Source: Paraescarpia echinospica (lineage: Eukaryota > Annelida > Polychaeta > Sabellida > Siboglinidae). From it: 64,000 nt of DNA. This document shows positions 1 through 12,866 of the stretch, one piece after another. The stretch is taken from the NCBI GenBank assembly GCA_020002185.1, contig CM034544.1, forward strand, positions 31,243,285-31,307,284. Reading direction: 5' to 3'. The notes beneath the pieces were generated by a model. That model saw nothing but the letters and a program-made list of their open reading frames with translations, was not told where the DNA came from and made no database searches. The stretch's first letter is position 1, and each line of letters starts with the position of its first letter. The position numbers were made by a program, and so were the translations under genes.

Positions 1-330
1 TCAATAAATCTCTACGCGTCAAAGCGTTCAACTCTCCAGCTGTAGTACCGCTTACTGCTTTAGACGGTGTATACATGTTCACTATGGTTTACCTTGGCTA
101 GTTTTTCAATGTTGTGTTTGCTACAAGATTACCTTTGGTGCAGTTTCATCATACCGTCTCCGTCTCCGTTCCGTTCCTCCTTTATCGCAGTCTCTGTCAA
201 TTTTCCCATTCAGCTGCTTCTACCAGCGAAAGTTGACAGTAAGAAATACCAGAAACATCATGTGTGAAATGCCACACCAGCTGTATCTGTCCTCACAATG
301 ACAGTAGGATGCGTGTGTAAGAAAACACAA
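1..330. repeat. Duplicated non-coding block D, copy 1
   Basis: No gene is seen. The stretch matches, with substitutions and small indels, about 36,400-37,000 and more loosely 47,950-48,250. Shared landmarks are the run around 'gctagtttttcaatg', 'cagctgcttctgccag' and 'cagtaagaaatac'. In units B and C this block lies downstream of the GPCR copies, so the window probably opens in the 3' flank of a further GPCR unit lying to the left. That last point is inference. Confidence 0.6.
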
Positions 331-354
331 TCAAGTTTCTGTTGGCAACAAACA

Positions 355-512
355 ACAATAATAATAGTAATAATAGTAATGCCAATAATAATAATAATAG
401 CAACAACACCAACACCAACAGCACCAACAATAATAATAATAAGGTAACTTCTTTTGCGCCTGAATCCTAGTTCCTCTTCACGTCCGTTTGTTGCTTGGCA
501 ATAATACAGTTC
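355..512 (-). mobile_element. 3' end scrap of an L2-like LINE with (TAA)n tail
   Basis: A TAA/CAA-rich simple repeat (about 355-445) is followed by 'aaggtaacttcttttgcgcc', which resembles the join of simple repeat and LINE body at 58,707-58,760 ('aagataacttctattgcgtc'). There the microsatellite is the 3' tail of a minus-strand L2-like element, so this is most simply the extreme 3' end of another copy on the minus strand. It has no coding sequence. The stretch 513-1,030 shows nothing I recognise. Confidence 0.45.
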
Positions 513-1029
513 CATTTAACTTGAGGTAATTTTCGAAGGGATGTCGCTCCATATTTGGAATTAGTCGATTCCCTGTGGTTAAGCGGATTTAACTCAATGG
601 TAACATCACAACATTACATTACGGAATTCTCTTAAATTGTCTGACTGAGACTCCTCTGCCAATACTCCTGTATCCGGTCCTGGCGTAGCTCCCATCACAA
701 CATCACTGTACGTAGCATTTAAAGAAACATGTTATGGTCTGAGATGATGTGAGGCGGCCGCAGCCGGTGACCTTATGTCTCACAGAGGGAAATCGACGTA
801 CAGGTAGTCCCATCTGGAGAGCAGGTGTTGTATTACTAATTCACCCGACGAAGAACGGATACCTACCACATTTCCTTTCATGGATCATTGCACATGGAAG
901 GTTATACAACACATTCATGCAGCTAGAATATAGCGTACTGGCTGTATCGCTTTCTGTTGTCTGCTTTGTGGTCGCCAAATGGCAGAACTAATTGTTCCAT
1001 TTAGGCAAGTAAACTCACTACAAAGTTGA

Positions 1030-1475
1030 TTGAAAAACATAGTGTTATATTGTGTGTATTGTGTATTGTGTGTGTGGAGTGCGCGAGAGCGCGTGTGCGC
1101 GAGTGTGGGCGAATTGGTGTGTTGCGCGTATTCGCGCATGTTAGCGCGCTCGTGTGTACGTGTGTGCTTGTGTGTGCGCATGTTTTTGTGCGCGCGTATG
1201 TGTGCGAATGAGCACAACAACGCACGTGTCCGCGCATATCTGTGTGCGCGCGCGTCTAGGCATATATATGAATGCGTGCCCTTGTGTGCGCGTGTTTGCG
1301 CAGATGTGTGTGCGTGTAAGTGTTGCGTATGTGCATGTGGTTGTGCGCGAAAAAGCGTGTGTGCGCACGAATGTGCATGTGTATCATTGTGCATTGACGC
1401 GCGCGCATGCGTGTGTGTGTTCGTATGTGTTTGTGCATGTGAATACTTGACATGTTTCGCACGACCCGACCTCAC
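1030..1475. repeat. Degenerate TG/CG alternating purine-pyrimidine tract
   Basis: About 450 bp is dominated by tg, cg and ta steps on the + strand. Open frames through it (Cys/Val/Ala-rich one way, His/Thr/Ala-rich the other) are low-complexity artefacts. The orientation is opposite to the CA tracts at 10.0, 23.6 and 43.7 kb. Alternating tracts of this kind can adopt Z-DNA. Confidence 0.8.
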
Positions 1476-1689
1476 TCAACATAACCGACTCAGAATGCGT
1501 GTTCCCGACACAATCCGACTGAAGTGGATCAACGACATCGATGAAGTCAGACTCCATCAGTTACCACTGCCCTAGCGGCAAACTGTTCGCACGACACATT
1601 CACTCTAATGGAAGTCTAGTGAAGCGATTCCCGCGGAAAATAAGATTGTAATGAGCTAGGCGATCACGTGCTATCGTGACGTCACTTAT

Positions 1690-1774
<85 letters not shown>
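1690..1774. repeat. Pure (AC)n microsatellite, about 42 units
   Basis: The run of ac dinucleotides is uninterrupted. The neighbouring sequence 1,775-2,190 has short open frames but no recognisable gene. Confidence 0.95.
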
Positions 1775-1776
<2 letters not shown>

Positions 1777-2194
1777 GCATCAGGCCGACCCTTTCCATGC
1801 ATTCAGAGCATGTTTACAAGGATAGCTTTTGGGTCGAAACGAGTGTCAGAATGAGTTATTGTGCAATATTCCGACGAAATACAAACACTAGTCATCATAG
1901 AGGAACAAACATTTATCTTACGGTTCCACATGAATCGAATTTTATTCAAAACAACGAATGCGAATGGGCCTACAAGTCGACTAGGTTTCGCCGCGCTTGG
2001 GCTCGTTTTCAGAATAATTATATCGAATGCAACCAACGGGAGATAATCTACACCAATAAACATAAATAGCAAACATATATTGTATCCAGCTACATAAAGT
2101 AACGTATATAATCTCATAATATCACTAGAGTATCGGTGTATAAAGGAGTTGTACAATTTATCATAACAACTTAAATCAGTAAGACAGTTTCCGC

Positions 2195-2272
2195 TGGTCC
2201 CGTTAGGTCAGTGGGTAGGCGTGTTGGTTACTTGTCATTTATTTTACAATCGGGCGACGCCGGTTCAAACCT
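2195..2272 (+). other. tRNA-like sequence (SINE head or tRNA pseudogene)
   Basis: An A-box-like element (taggtcagtggg, about 2,205-2,216) and a good B-box (ggttcaaacc, 2,262-2,271) are spaced as in a tRNA gene, and the start resembles a 7-nt acceptor followed by TA. The T stem does not pair properly after the B-box and the sequence runs into a T-rich stretch, so a working tRNA is unlikely. A tRNA-derived SINE head fits better, but no copy elsewhere in the window confirms it. Confidence 0.45.
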
Positions 2273-2336
2273 TTGATTTTTTTTACACTTTTTTGTTTAT
2301 GTTTTCATGAAGTAATATAAACAAAATCATTTTATA

Positions 2337-2627
2337 CTATAATGCACTGTTTGTAAATATTTGAAATATGAAAATGTGGTCATTATATATAACGATGTTT
2401 CTAAATTGTATTTATCCAGACAGATCTCAATCTGTTTTCACATATATAATTACAATATATTACCTTATAATATATTTACAATTAATAAATTATATACCCA
2501 TTACATTATACTTGTTTGGATAAATAAAATTTAGAAACATCGTTATATAATGGCCATATTTTCATTTTTGTGGCGAATAAATAATTACGACAAAAATAAA
2601 AATTATTTACAAACAGTGCATTATATA
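2337..2627. mobile_element. Palindromic MITE-like element
   Basis: The left arm (2,337-2,418) and the reverse complement of the right arm (2,517-2,627) match over most of their length, starting with the shared end ctat(at)aatgcactgtttg and running to tttatcca. The right arm carries an extra AT-rich stretch of about 30 bp. The centre is AT-rich and non-coding. The right end lies exactly where homology to 15,788 begins. No target duplication can be called with confidence. This is a non-autonomous inverted-repeat element or foldback of unknown superfamily. Confidence 0.7.
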
Positions 2628-5600
2628 GTGGAGAGAAAACAATATTTTACAGAGCCAAGGAACTGAGATACATCCGAGGGATGCTTGTGACATTGTGTGT
2701 AATGATTATAAAGTTATGTTTGTCAATGGTTTGTCATAAAAATTAAACATGTTCGATAAGAAACGATACAATGTTTCCTACGTTAATAGGGCTACGGGTA
2801 AAGCACGCAATTACGAAAACATTTACAGGCAAATTAGTATTAGGAAAGTCATATTTCTATCCCAAAGATGAACATGTTCAACAAGTTGCGAGACTAGGCT
2901 CGATTCGTATATTTATCCTTAACACAAAAAAGTTAATTTACTTGTCGACGTTTAGGTTATCGTCGGTAGCCTTCTTCGAGAAGTATGTTATTGGTCGTAA
3001 GTTTGTTGCCTGGTCTGATTTCTGGTAATATGACAAGCGGTTGTCATATACATAATTATTTTTATTGTGTATGTCAATCACTATGGCGATATAAACAAAA
3101 CTGTTGATTTATTATATTAGTGCCCGCAATCTTTCTTGATACGCACACCATCCCACTTTATGGAATCTGTGGGCCACCATTTTTCTTTTTATGTAACACT
3201 AACCCACGTTATGGAATATGGACCCGTCTCTTTGTATGTGTTGTCTAACTCTGCTTAGGCCCATCTTTGTAGGTGTAATTTGAATCTGGCTAGACCCGTG
3301 TGTGTTCTCATGTAGTCTTCAAAGCCAACATACTAATAACCGCAGCTAAAAAGTGTGAGGTTAAACATAGTAGAGCCATAGAAAATGTACAAAAACACCC
3401 TTACAATATTCAGAGTATTCATGTTCTCACTATGGAAAGCTGTGCCGAGCCATCTACGAACACAGATCAAATGAAACCGGCAATCCTTGGAAAGATCATC
3501 CTCGCTACGAGGGATTGCTGCTGCTGCAGTTTGTTGTATTTTTTACCGGCTAATTCGCTGGAACCTACATATTATCAAAATGTATTATTATCATCAGACC
3601 CATCGGCTTGTAACTGTTTTTCATGCCTTAATTCGATCGCAGATAACACCAACTGAACAGTAATGTAATGGAGCCAGACAGGTATGCTTGTTTGTCATGT
3701 AGAAAGCAGTCAATTATACAATTTATCTGTCTCATAGCTTGCAGCAGTATTTTATCTGATATATGATTTGGTCGGCGATAGACGTAATGCTGCTCTTGCG
3801 GCGAGGGTGGCTCTAGTTACTCGCCGTGTGGGTCATATATTTCACAATTCGGATACCCTTTCGGTGAAACCGGTCGAAAAATATGCATGCCGCGCGTACA
3901 ACATCATCTCACAAACCGTGTATATGAACTTTCCTCGGCTCGCAGCCGGTGTCCGGACTGACTCTACACGCGACAAGTAGGGATGAGTCCAGGTGACTAT
4001 CAGGGATAGTTTTACTGTTGTAATAGTATGTTGATAGTTCTATTACAGTGGCGTACTGACCCGGTTGCTGGAAGGTGCACTCGAACGCTGGCGGCGAATC
4101 TGGGGGTACAGACGCCAAATCGACGGCCAACATATTCACAAAGCGGATAACGTCATTAAACAATCTATGATTCTGTTTTACACGTGTGACAATCACAGTT
4201 TGAACCTACCTCAATTGTATTATGTCATTCTATGATCATTTGTTGTGGCCAGACCTGGGGCCGAAGTACTCGGTACTCATGTACTCGTGTACTCGAGTAT
4301 ATTTTTGAAGTACTCGTACTCGTACTCGTACTCATAAAACTTATGGGTCATGGACTCGTACTCGTACTCGTACTCATACTCATTGTACTCAGATTTTATG
4401 AGTACATTACGAGTACATCTGAGTACTTTCTTAATATGTACTGGGGAAAATAAATATATTTGGTTATAAAATGAAACTGTCCTGAAATATTTAAATGTTC
4501 AACTATTGTTTAAATACTTTGTAAAATATTATAGGATACCACCTTACCATCCCTACACATAGTACATCCTCATTCTCTGATAACCATGATTTATGATACC
4601 CAAATATGGCAACAGGCGGCATCTTTTCCCAGTCAGAAACACCCTCTTCTGCAAACAATAATTGTAGGCTATCAGTTCAGGCCATAAACCTGTTTGTTTA
4701 ATTAAACCACCAGGATGTCCATAAAGAGCCAATTAGCAGTTAACCCACCAGTTAGACAGGAAATGCCTTTGATGTAGTCTGGAGACCATGCCACTTAACA
4801 GTGGCTGACAGTGCTAACTGCTAAGAACAAGAACTGCCAGTCTTCCTCTATAGAAGTAAGGTGGCTCAAGTCAGATTGTCTCCTACACTAGTATAATCCC
4901 ATGCCAGCAGCCTGGCTAAAAAGACCAAAGGGGATGCTGAGCCTGTTATGTGGACATGTGCTAACCCTGTCAACAATTAGTAGTCTACGATCATAAAATA
5001 TAAACTGCAAACTTATAATATCAGCAGATTGCTGATTGTAGAGGTGAATGAATACCTCAGTCAACCATGTACAGATCGTCACAGTGACCCACTGCAGTTC
5101 TGAGTTTTCCAATTCTGGCTCAGTTGGTCCCTCACCATCTCAGCATTTCGGCCTCATTAGCTCCAGTTGAAAGGGTATTTAGCATAACCGAGAAAGTATT
5201 CTGCCCTGAACGGTGCAGCCTGAAAGACGCAACCTGTGAACAACTCATGTTCATTCGGTGCAATGGCAAATAGATGATAAGATCATACGATGCCACTGAA
5301 ATGAATGCCAATGAAGTGAATTTCATTGTTGATGAAATTGAGGTTTTTCTTAGTTTTCCTCATAAAAAATGTATCAACTGCCATTGCATATTCACTTGTG
5401 CTGAGTTATATAAATTAGATTAATTAAATAATTTTTTTATTTAATTTATATTTTAAAAAATGTACTCGTACTTTTACTCGTACTCGTGAGAATGTACTCG
5501 TACTTGTACTCGTACTCAGCTTTTAGCAATGTACTCGTAATCGTACTCATCCATCATCAAAGTACTCGTACTCGTACTTGTACTCATGAAAATGTACTCG

Positions 5601-6158
5601 GCCCCAGGTCTGGTTGTGGCATTCTTTAGGATTATAAAAAACGGCATGTTTCTCGTTTTTTCCAAATATGTGACTGGTGAAATTAAGACCGGTGGTACAT
5701 ACCGCAGTCAAGTGAGATTTCAAAACCATGTGAAGTGCCTGAGTGATCTTAACATAACCTTCCAAAAAGCCTCCTGCGTTATTAAAACCCTTCAATTAAG
5801 TCCTTCAGAAACTCGCGATGACCTGAGTCAAGAGAAAGGGGTATATTTAAGTTCAGAAAAGGGTACGACCACAGAAAGAATGCCCTGCGAACTAGCTGAA
5901 CAAGCATGTCATTGATCGCTCCAGCAGGAAATGGCTTAAGACGTACACCAGTTCACTCTTAGAAATTACCGTAAAATTAACGCGCATCTACCGTAATAAT
6001 TTACGATGTCCCCCGTAAAATGGAATTACTGTACGTCCTCTGTAATACATGTACGCCATCTATTGGCTATAAATAAAACAACGATTGATGGGCTTCAGCG
6101 CATGTGAGAAAATTGATTACATCTTACATATAGTGGGTGGCGCCACTGCTGAGGTAAT
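2628..6158. repeat. Duplicated block I, copy 1
   Basis: The block is collinear with 15,788-17,927 (about 2.1 kb of shared sequence), from 'gtggagagaaaacaatat' to 'gctgaggtaat', with scattered substitutions and small indels. The length difference is almost entirely the hAT element at 4,250-5,612. Short open frames are shared in part between the copies but are broken by stops and match no family I know, so I call no gene. Confidence 0.9.
4250..5612. mobile_element. Non-autonomous hAT element with 8-bp TSD
   Basis: The termini are inverted: CAGACCTGGGGCCGA at the left and TCGGCCCCAGGTCTG at the right. They are flanked by the 8-bp direct repeat gttgtggc (4,242-4,249 and 5,613-5,620). The paralogous block has a single gttgcggc at 17,387-17,394, which is the empty site. 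Just inside both ends are tandem runs of GTACTC (gtactcgtactcgtactc), like the subterminal transposase-binding repeats of hAT elements. The interior has no transposase frame, so the element depends on one elsewhere. An 8-bp duplication is diagnostic of the hAT superfamily among cut-and-paste elements. Confidence 0.92.
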
Positions 6159-7067
6159 CTCGCTTAATCGACTCTCGCCGGGCTGCGTGACTTCGCCGGG
6201 CAGAGAGTCTGACTCTGAATCCGTCTTTTGACTGTTATCCGCCAGATAGCAAGAATGTTTATATATTGTATGTATATTTTCGATAACGAAATAGTATTAT
6301 ACAAATTGAAAGATAACTTAAACTAAATGAATATACAAAATTCAGCCATAAAAGTTCCAAGTACTGTACGGGATTCGAACAATGAACTCCCCCGGAAGGT
6401 TTATTAGTCAACTCTCCATCCATTGAACAAAACAATTGAATCAAGAGAACAACGTTTCGCTCAAGTGCAGCTTTTGGACAGTAGACCACCAAGTCACAAC
6501 CTGGCCGCGTCTAGCGTTAATTAACCCAATTTGCCGCCAGATGTTGCTGAAGATGCTACTATGAGCCTCGATTTGAATTGGGATTAGCACTGAAAATTGA
6601 ACTCGACTTTTGTGTCTGGTGTTATAATGGTGGCTGTTGTTCGGTAAAATTACTGTTATTTACACTCGGTTAAGAATTAGGCAAGCAATGCTTATTTAAA
6701 TGTTTTATTTAAATGTACGTACACGTGCAAAACAGAAGTACCATAACATATTCAGTATTTAAAATGGACATTAGCGTAACTCATTATGTTCTGATAAAAT
6801 TGGCTAAAATTAAATCACGTTTATGGTGACGATTAGGCCTACAGATTAATCTATTACCATCGGCGTTTCTACTGATTTGTGTAACACGCAGCCGAAAATA
6901 ATCATATTATGATATGTCTAACATACTGTGGCATGAACGAGAAGCACGATAGAAAATTTAACTTGATATTTTTGTATATTGTAAAAGTAATTGAAAGCAA
7001 TTATGACAATGTAAATTGCTCCTCGTTAGAAGTTACAAGGTGGCAAATATATTGGCTGCAAATTGAT

Positions 7068-7100
<33 letters not shown>

Positions 7101-9685
7101 TAGATATATTTTGCCTATCATTATTACAAGTTTGTTTTACTGAATCTGACTGATTATATGGTAATATCAGTATGGTTTCCTTACGGATATTTTGGTTATC
7201 ATAATGGATACAATGAACAATACATCACCATGTATGCTTGTGGTTCGTGTGGGCATCTATGTTCATCTATCAATTATTATGTGTTTCACAGCAAATTCCA
7301 TAGAAATGAAGTCTGAAGTCACATGGTGTAAAATGTGGGAAATTATTTATCAGTTTGAAGCAAGACCAAAGCAAGAAATGCGGTTTTGTTGTGAAATTGT
7401 TCCCGTTGCGCACACATGTTTGTGATTGTAAATGCGATCATTGATTTTTTTCACATTTTATTAATTATTAATGTTACGGTGAATAGTTCACAGAATAATC
7501 TAATTTTGGTGTTCAGTCTAGTCTACATATCTGTAAGACATTTAAAAACTGCACTGTTGCTTAATCAGTTCCGACGGCTCTTTGACGAAACATGTAAAAT
7601 ATGTGTTGGGGGAGCCAAATTATATTTTGCGCTCGGGCGCCAACAACTCTCGCCACGCCACTGCTGTGTTACTATTGCAAGGTTGAAACCTATGCTTATA
7701 ACTAACACTGCATTGGTACAAGTCGCCTGGTCAGTTTGGTTCGCCAACTATCGTTTCTATCGATGGCTCACTGTACTATTGACTATAAATATTGATAACT
7801 AAATCTAATATGGATATTGCACTATCGCCACATTGACTATCGAGATGCATCGATAGCTTATTGTTTCAGCACCCCTGCAACTTTGTTTGGTAATGATTGT
7901 AACTAAGAGCGACAAGTCGATGTAGTGTATGGCCGCTTTCTTTAAAAAAACACATTTCAGCCTCAGCTTATAAACGGCGACGTAGTCTTGACCTAATTAA
8001 ATTGTGGAAAATGGTAAAGCGTCATGCAGATAGATTCTCACTTCAGTTACTGGTAGAGCATTATCTTGGAATACTCGCTGTAGAATGTAAACAAGTTAGT
8101 ATGCAAATATAAAAACAACGCTAGCTGGAAGCATGCACGTTCTCTGGGAGGCCGACCGATGATGCAGGGTTGTAAAAGTGGCTACCATCAAGACAACATA
8201 TCCATGTCTCCTTTCTACTTGTTTAACCTCGACTCTTCAGTTCTATATAAACATATCAATCTGATTTATTATATGTGAATTCACCTCGTATCTTATCAGT
8301 GTAAACATAGACTAGTTAACCAATCCAAAACGGAATCCTAAGTGTCTATGACTAATTTCAAGTCACAAATACGTATTTCAACTGAAATATATGTGGCATG
8401 CCTGACGGTTGTACATAAGTAATGACAAAAACATCCTTAATACCCAAGCGAGCCGCATGCTGATGTAACGTTTTAACATATCAATGTTGATTTCCCCAAG
8501 CCATTGTTGTACCGAAGCAACAAGCTACATGTTCACTGTAACAGTCAAGGCCAGCATATGTACGTCTGACGACTATTATATACACTTGAATGGTTGTTCG
8601 CAACCGTATGCGTGTTTTGTACAATTGTGTCGATTTCCACTAATGTTCCACGGATCAGATGGGTCGGTTTACATAGCTATTGATAAACACAGTGGTTATG
8701 TCAAGGATTGACCAAACATGAAATCAATTCGAACTTCGAATGTAGCCATTTGGTGTTATGTGGCTGTACCAATTAATATACCGTAAAATACAACAACAAA
8801 AACAGAGTATGTTGCCAAAATCGGAGTGACCTAAATATTTATCGAACGAATATAACTGGATTAATTGATTTAATTCGCTTCTGAAGCGTGTATTTTTCTG
8901 GTATGCATGGTAAAGTTGTATAAAGCATGGTGTTCAATCCTTATGATAACTTAAGACTCAATAACACATAATTCCCGAGCAGATATGTTCACTCGGAACC
9001 CACATTGGCGTGGATGAACTAAGGCAACGTTGAGTTAGTTAAACTCTCCAAACTTCCAAAATTATAATCCAGTTTTTCTCGATAGAATGGATGCCCTATC
9101 GCTCCCCAAATAAAGCAACCCACGAAACTGTTTAATCACAAACCTGTTGACACTATCACGATATCATATATCGTAAACAGGTCTGATGCTTTTTTAACGA
9201 GATGCCAGTATCCTTAGGCCGAACCGTATACATCAAACACATTTGTATTCGCACGATGGCATCTGAGTGTTTTTGATTAGGATACTCGTTCGCTGCTGTC
9301 ACTGACGAACGGCGCCAACTGGCTTTAAGTCGTTTCGTTATATTATGTATCCAAATCTAACAAAATGCCCATCATATGTTTCATAAACGTCAGGGTTACC
9401 AAAAACAGGCAATACTAATTAAGTGGATGGGTGTTGCTCAAGAAAGCTACTTTAATTTAAGCATTTAATATTCACTGGAAAAATGTGTAACTAATGTAAA
9501 TGTAAACAAAGCTATAGACACAGTGACAGGACATCTATGTAAAATTATGCCATTTGCTTCACATGAAGGGTGCATCCTCTGCTTCATGCTACTGGAGAGA
9601 TGTACACGCGCCACCAAGGAACACGAAAACGACGTTCATTTATCATCGCTCTCAAGTCGAATACACAACAGCTGCTTAAACTAAG
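6159..9685. other. Intergenic stretch without recognisable gene
   Basis: This 3.5 kb lies between duplicated block I and unit A and has no paralogue in the window. I see an (AT)n microsatellite near 7,066-7,105, a tRNA-like B-box on the minus strand, and near 7,640-7,670 a sequence (reverse complement cagtggcgtggcgagag) resembling one hAT/MITE terminus without a partner. The open frames are short and show no motif. Confidence 0.6.
6363..6432 (-). other. Possible tRNA-derived SINE head
   Basis: On the minus strand an A-box-like ttcaatggatgg precedes a B-box-like tgttcgaatccc by about 50 nt. Stem pairing is poor and no second copy is seen, so this is a weak call. Confidence 0.25.
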
Positions 9686-9688
9686 GCT

Positions 9689-9958
9689 GGGACTGGGAAA
9701 TGGAAGAAGGCAGGATGACAGGGAGAGCGCTTCCGTGACATGCTCTTCCCATGACACTGGGCACGTTTCATGTGCAACGGGTGCAGCACATATTGTCTCT
9801 CACCATCGTTGTTATCACCATCAAAGGGACTGGGAAATAGAAAAAGGCAGCATGAAAGGGAGAGCGGTTCCTTGACATGTTCTTCCCCTGACACCGGCAC
9901 GTCTCGTGTGCAACTGATGCAACATATATTGTTTCTCGACATCTGTGTTTTCACCACC
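9689..9958. repeat. Local tandem duplication, two copies of about 135 bp
   Basis: 'gggactgggaaat...caccatcaaa' at about 9,689-9,826 is repeated with about 15% difference at 9,827-9,958. Unit B carries a single copy (23,444-23,570), so the doubling happened in unit A or was lost from B. Confidence 0.75.
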
Positions 9959-10029
9959 AAAGGGAACGTTGAGCAGGAAGAAATATCATCTTCCCAAAAT
10001 CTTTCGAATACAATGCAACATCCGGTGCG

Positions 10030-10202
10030 CACAAACACACACAATGCTCACACGCGGGTCCGAACACGCACTCGGATACGCACCCGCACACGCGTATGCT
10101 TGCACATGAACGCCCCAACGAAAGCACAACGCTCACCTCATACAGACACTCAAACACACTCACACGCACGCAAGCGCGCACACACACACACACACGCACA
10201 CA

Positions 10203-10234
<32 letters not shown>

Positions 10235-10440
10235 CACACACACATACATACACGCCCGAATACTTCCACATGAACACACGAGCAAAAACGACAACGCACA
10301 CCTCATAAATACACACACAGAAACACAGGTTCGCACGTTCGCATAAACACTCACACACACGCTCACGCACACACACACACACACCCGTACAGACAAACGC
10401 ACACAAGTACACACGCATCTTACTCACACGTAACACGCAC
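10030..10440. repeat. CA/CG-rich interrupted microsatellite of unit A
   Basis: Alternating ca and cg steps on the + strand. The tract is homologous in position and flanks to 23,640-24,130. Open frames here are low-complexity artefacts. Confidence 0.9.
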
Positions 10441-11479
10441 ACCTAAATGTACGTATAACGTTTTGCTATACATTTTGATTCCGATCTTTCTGGCCAAGCG
10501 TACGTGTGTGTGCGCGTGTTCGTTTCATTCTTGCAAATGCAATATGGTTTTTCCTGTTGTCGGATAATTAGTCGAAACTGACACACCATTCAACATATCT
10601 TGTGACCCGCTCGTTCAATTCGTAATTGGGTTTTTTAATAGTAAATTCGTTGTTTACACCACTAATAGCATACACCACTTATAGAGCTGCCTTAATTCAA
10701 CTGTGGATAGCGCAACATCAGACGGAAAGTGATGTAGACTCGCCAGCCGACTAGTATGTTTTATAGAATGGCCCAATTATACGTTATATCAGTCGAGTGG
10801 CTTTAGGCAGTTTTCGAATTGATTATATCAGCAACAGTCGTAATTCTACTTGAATTAGTCGGCCCATATGTCACACGAACCCTGCCACCACATACAAATG
10901 GACTCAACCGCCTTGTAGTTCTGACGTTGCAATTCTTCCTCACTGGGTGTAAACTGGCGTGTACGGCAAAGCACTGGAATATTCAAGCAGGAAAGAAGTG
11001 CGCTAGTGCAACACCTGAACACGTACGACTGTGTACTCAGCGCGTGCATGTGCATGGGAAACTATGGAATTTCCTACAAATGATCGAGCTCGGCTGAAAA
11101 TCGAGATACATTTGGCGTAGCTTATTTCATTCGAGAATGAAGTAAGTCGACTTTACTTCAGCTACAAGAAATGCAACTAAGTAGAATAAAAAGAATGCAG
11201 TCAATTGATTTGTTCAGTTATTATAAATTATGTCACTCGATATAGGCAGTTCAGCCGTTTGACTTTAAGGCACTGAGTCCTGATGCGCATCTGCGCGTCG
11301 TTTCCAAATTTGTAGGCGCAATCAAAGTTACCATATTTATTAACATTATTATTACAAATTAAATATAACCTCACAAATAGTGGCACGTTTGCTCTTATGG
11401 AATCCTATGTCTAGCAACAACCACTCGTCTAATCAGCACACGATTGTAACACGACAGCGGTGTAATAATAGAGTTACCA

Positions 11480-11846
11480 TCAGTATGCAACACGCGTATG
11501 TGCATATGAGCACACGTGAAAACGTGCACACGTTAACAAGCGTGCACACACGCGAACACCTGTACTTGAAAGCGTACATTAGTGCACTCGTACACATGTG
11601 CATACGTGAATTCATATACACATGCGAATATGCACACATGCACACATACACATGCAAACATGCATATACTCACTTATAACCCCACACAGACATACGTGCA
11701 TACATACATACATATATAATATTATGTACATTCATACATACATATCAATATATTCATGCACACATGCATACGTACATACATGCATACATGCATACATGCA
11801 TACATGCACACATGCACACATGCACACACGCACACATGCACACATG

Positions 11847-11892
<46 letters not shown>

Positions 11893-11905
11893 TATGTATA
11901 TGCAT
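11480..11905. repeat. Mixed CACATG/CATA/TA microsatellite
   Basis: A tract of cacaca, catgcaca, cataca and finally (ta)n ending near 11,890, homologous in position to 24,880-25,165 of unit B. It runs directly into the TM7 relic. Confidence 0.85.
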
Positions 11906-11917
11906 ACGCGAATTTTC

Positions 11918-11998
11918 TATGAGCAACACGTATATCGTGCTGGACTCATCGCTCAACCTGTTCGTCTACTGTCTGTCCAGCAGGAAGTGTTTGCAATA
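11918..11998 (+). pseudogene. GPCR TM7 relic (unit A)
   Basis: The + frame reads SNTYIVLDSSLNLFVYCLSS and then RKC, which aligns with the TM7 end of the intact receptor (SNLFVMLNSSLNFFIYCLF and RRQF). Nothing upstream belongs to a receptor: the preceding sequence is microsatellite. This is the last scrap of an older receptor copy that lay upstream of the intact gene. The unit B equivalent at 25,172 has a further deletion, so the relic predates the A/B duplication. Confidence 0.65.
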
Positions 11999-12866
11999 TA
12001 ATGTCTGAATCTGATTGATTTGCTTCGCAAAAAGCCACTATTGGCTTCGGTTTACATCGGGACGGGTGCGGGTCATTGACTGTGCGTGCATCAAGATACG
12101 CGACTGAAATCATATATGGTTTCAGTCTGGACTTGAGATTCGCTTAGTTTGTTCCAGTCTACTATTGCAATTACTAAATATGAGTTTTTATTAATTGGTT
12201 GGTGTGGATTGTAGGTATTATATAGCACGTAGTATTGCTGGTTGCTAAGTGTTGTATAAAGTTTGATGATACATGGTGTGGAAAATATGTGGTTGTATGC
12301 GTCATTTATTTACTCTTTCTGGGCGAAACAAATAATATATATGCGCGTATGGTTGGGACATATCCCTCAACCAATCTATACATGAAGTTAAGTCGTAAGT
12401 TTCACCATAAGGTATTGAGTTTAACGTTGGTTAACATGTTTGTGATGGATCCTTGGTGTATGGAATGGTAGTCGTTAGTAATGAAGCTGTCTGCAATAAC
12501 GATACACAGCTGTAAAGGAATTATATCAGCCTTACCAGCGCATTAGTTTATATCATTTTTCTGACAACATGGTGTCCATACAACTAAACATAAGCAGGAC
12601 AAGCGCGCTTTTCCAGTAGCAACGTCCCAAATATGACCGTCAATTTAACGTCATCTCAAAGAATAACCACTTTCCGAAACAATACGAAGAAAGATTATTC
12701 CGAATTGCACATCCATATGAAATCTTCGGCTACCCCTCTCAAACGATGGTATTTCCACGTCCAGTTTGACAATTTTGAGTTACAGTTATTATTCGTCCGC
12801 TTTTTCGTTGAATGCCTATATGACGTTTGGTTGAATGAATTGTACAAATGTGTCTGTCTGTTGCAG

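Noticed and set aside
1030..1575. 181-residue Cys/Val/Ala-rich frame and its antisense His/Thr-rich frame
   Set aside because: Low-complexity translation of a TG/CG tract; no motif and no start context.
2195..2272. Functional tRNA gene
   Set aside because: A and B boxes are present but the T stem and acceptor do not pair and there is no clear anticodon arm.
3300..3656. 118-residue frame in block I, partly repeated at 16,580-16,807
   Set aside because: Shared only because the block is duplicated; length and frame differ between the copies and no motif is present.
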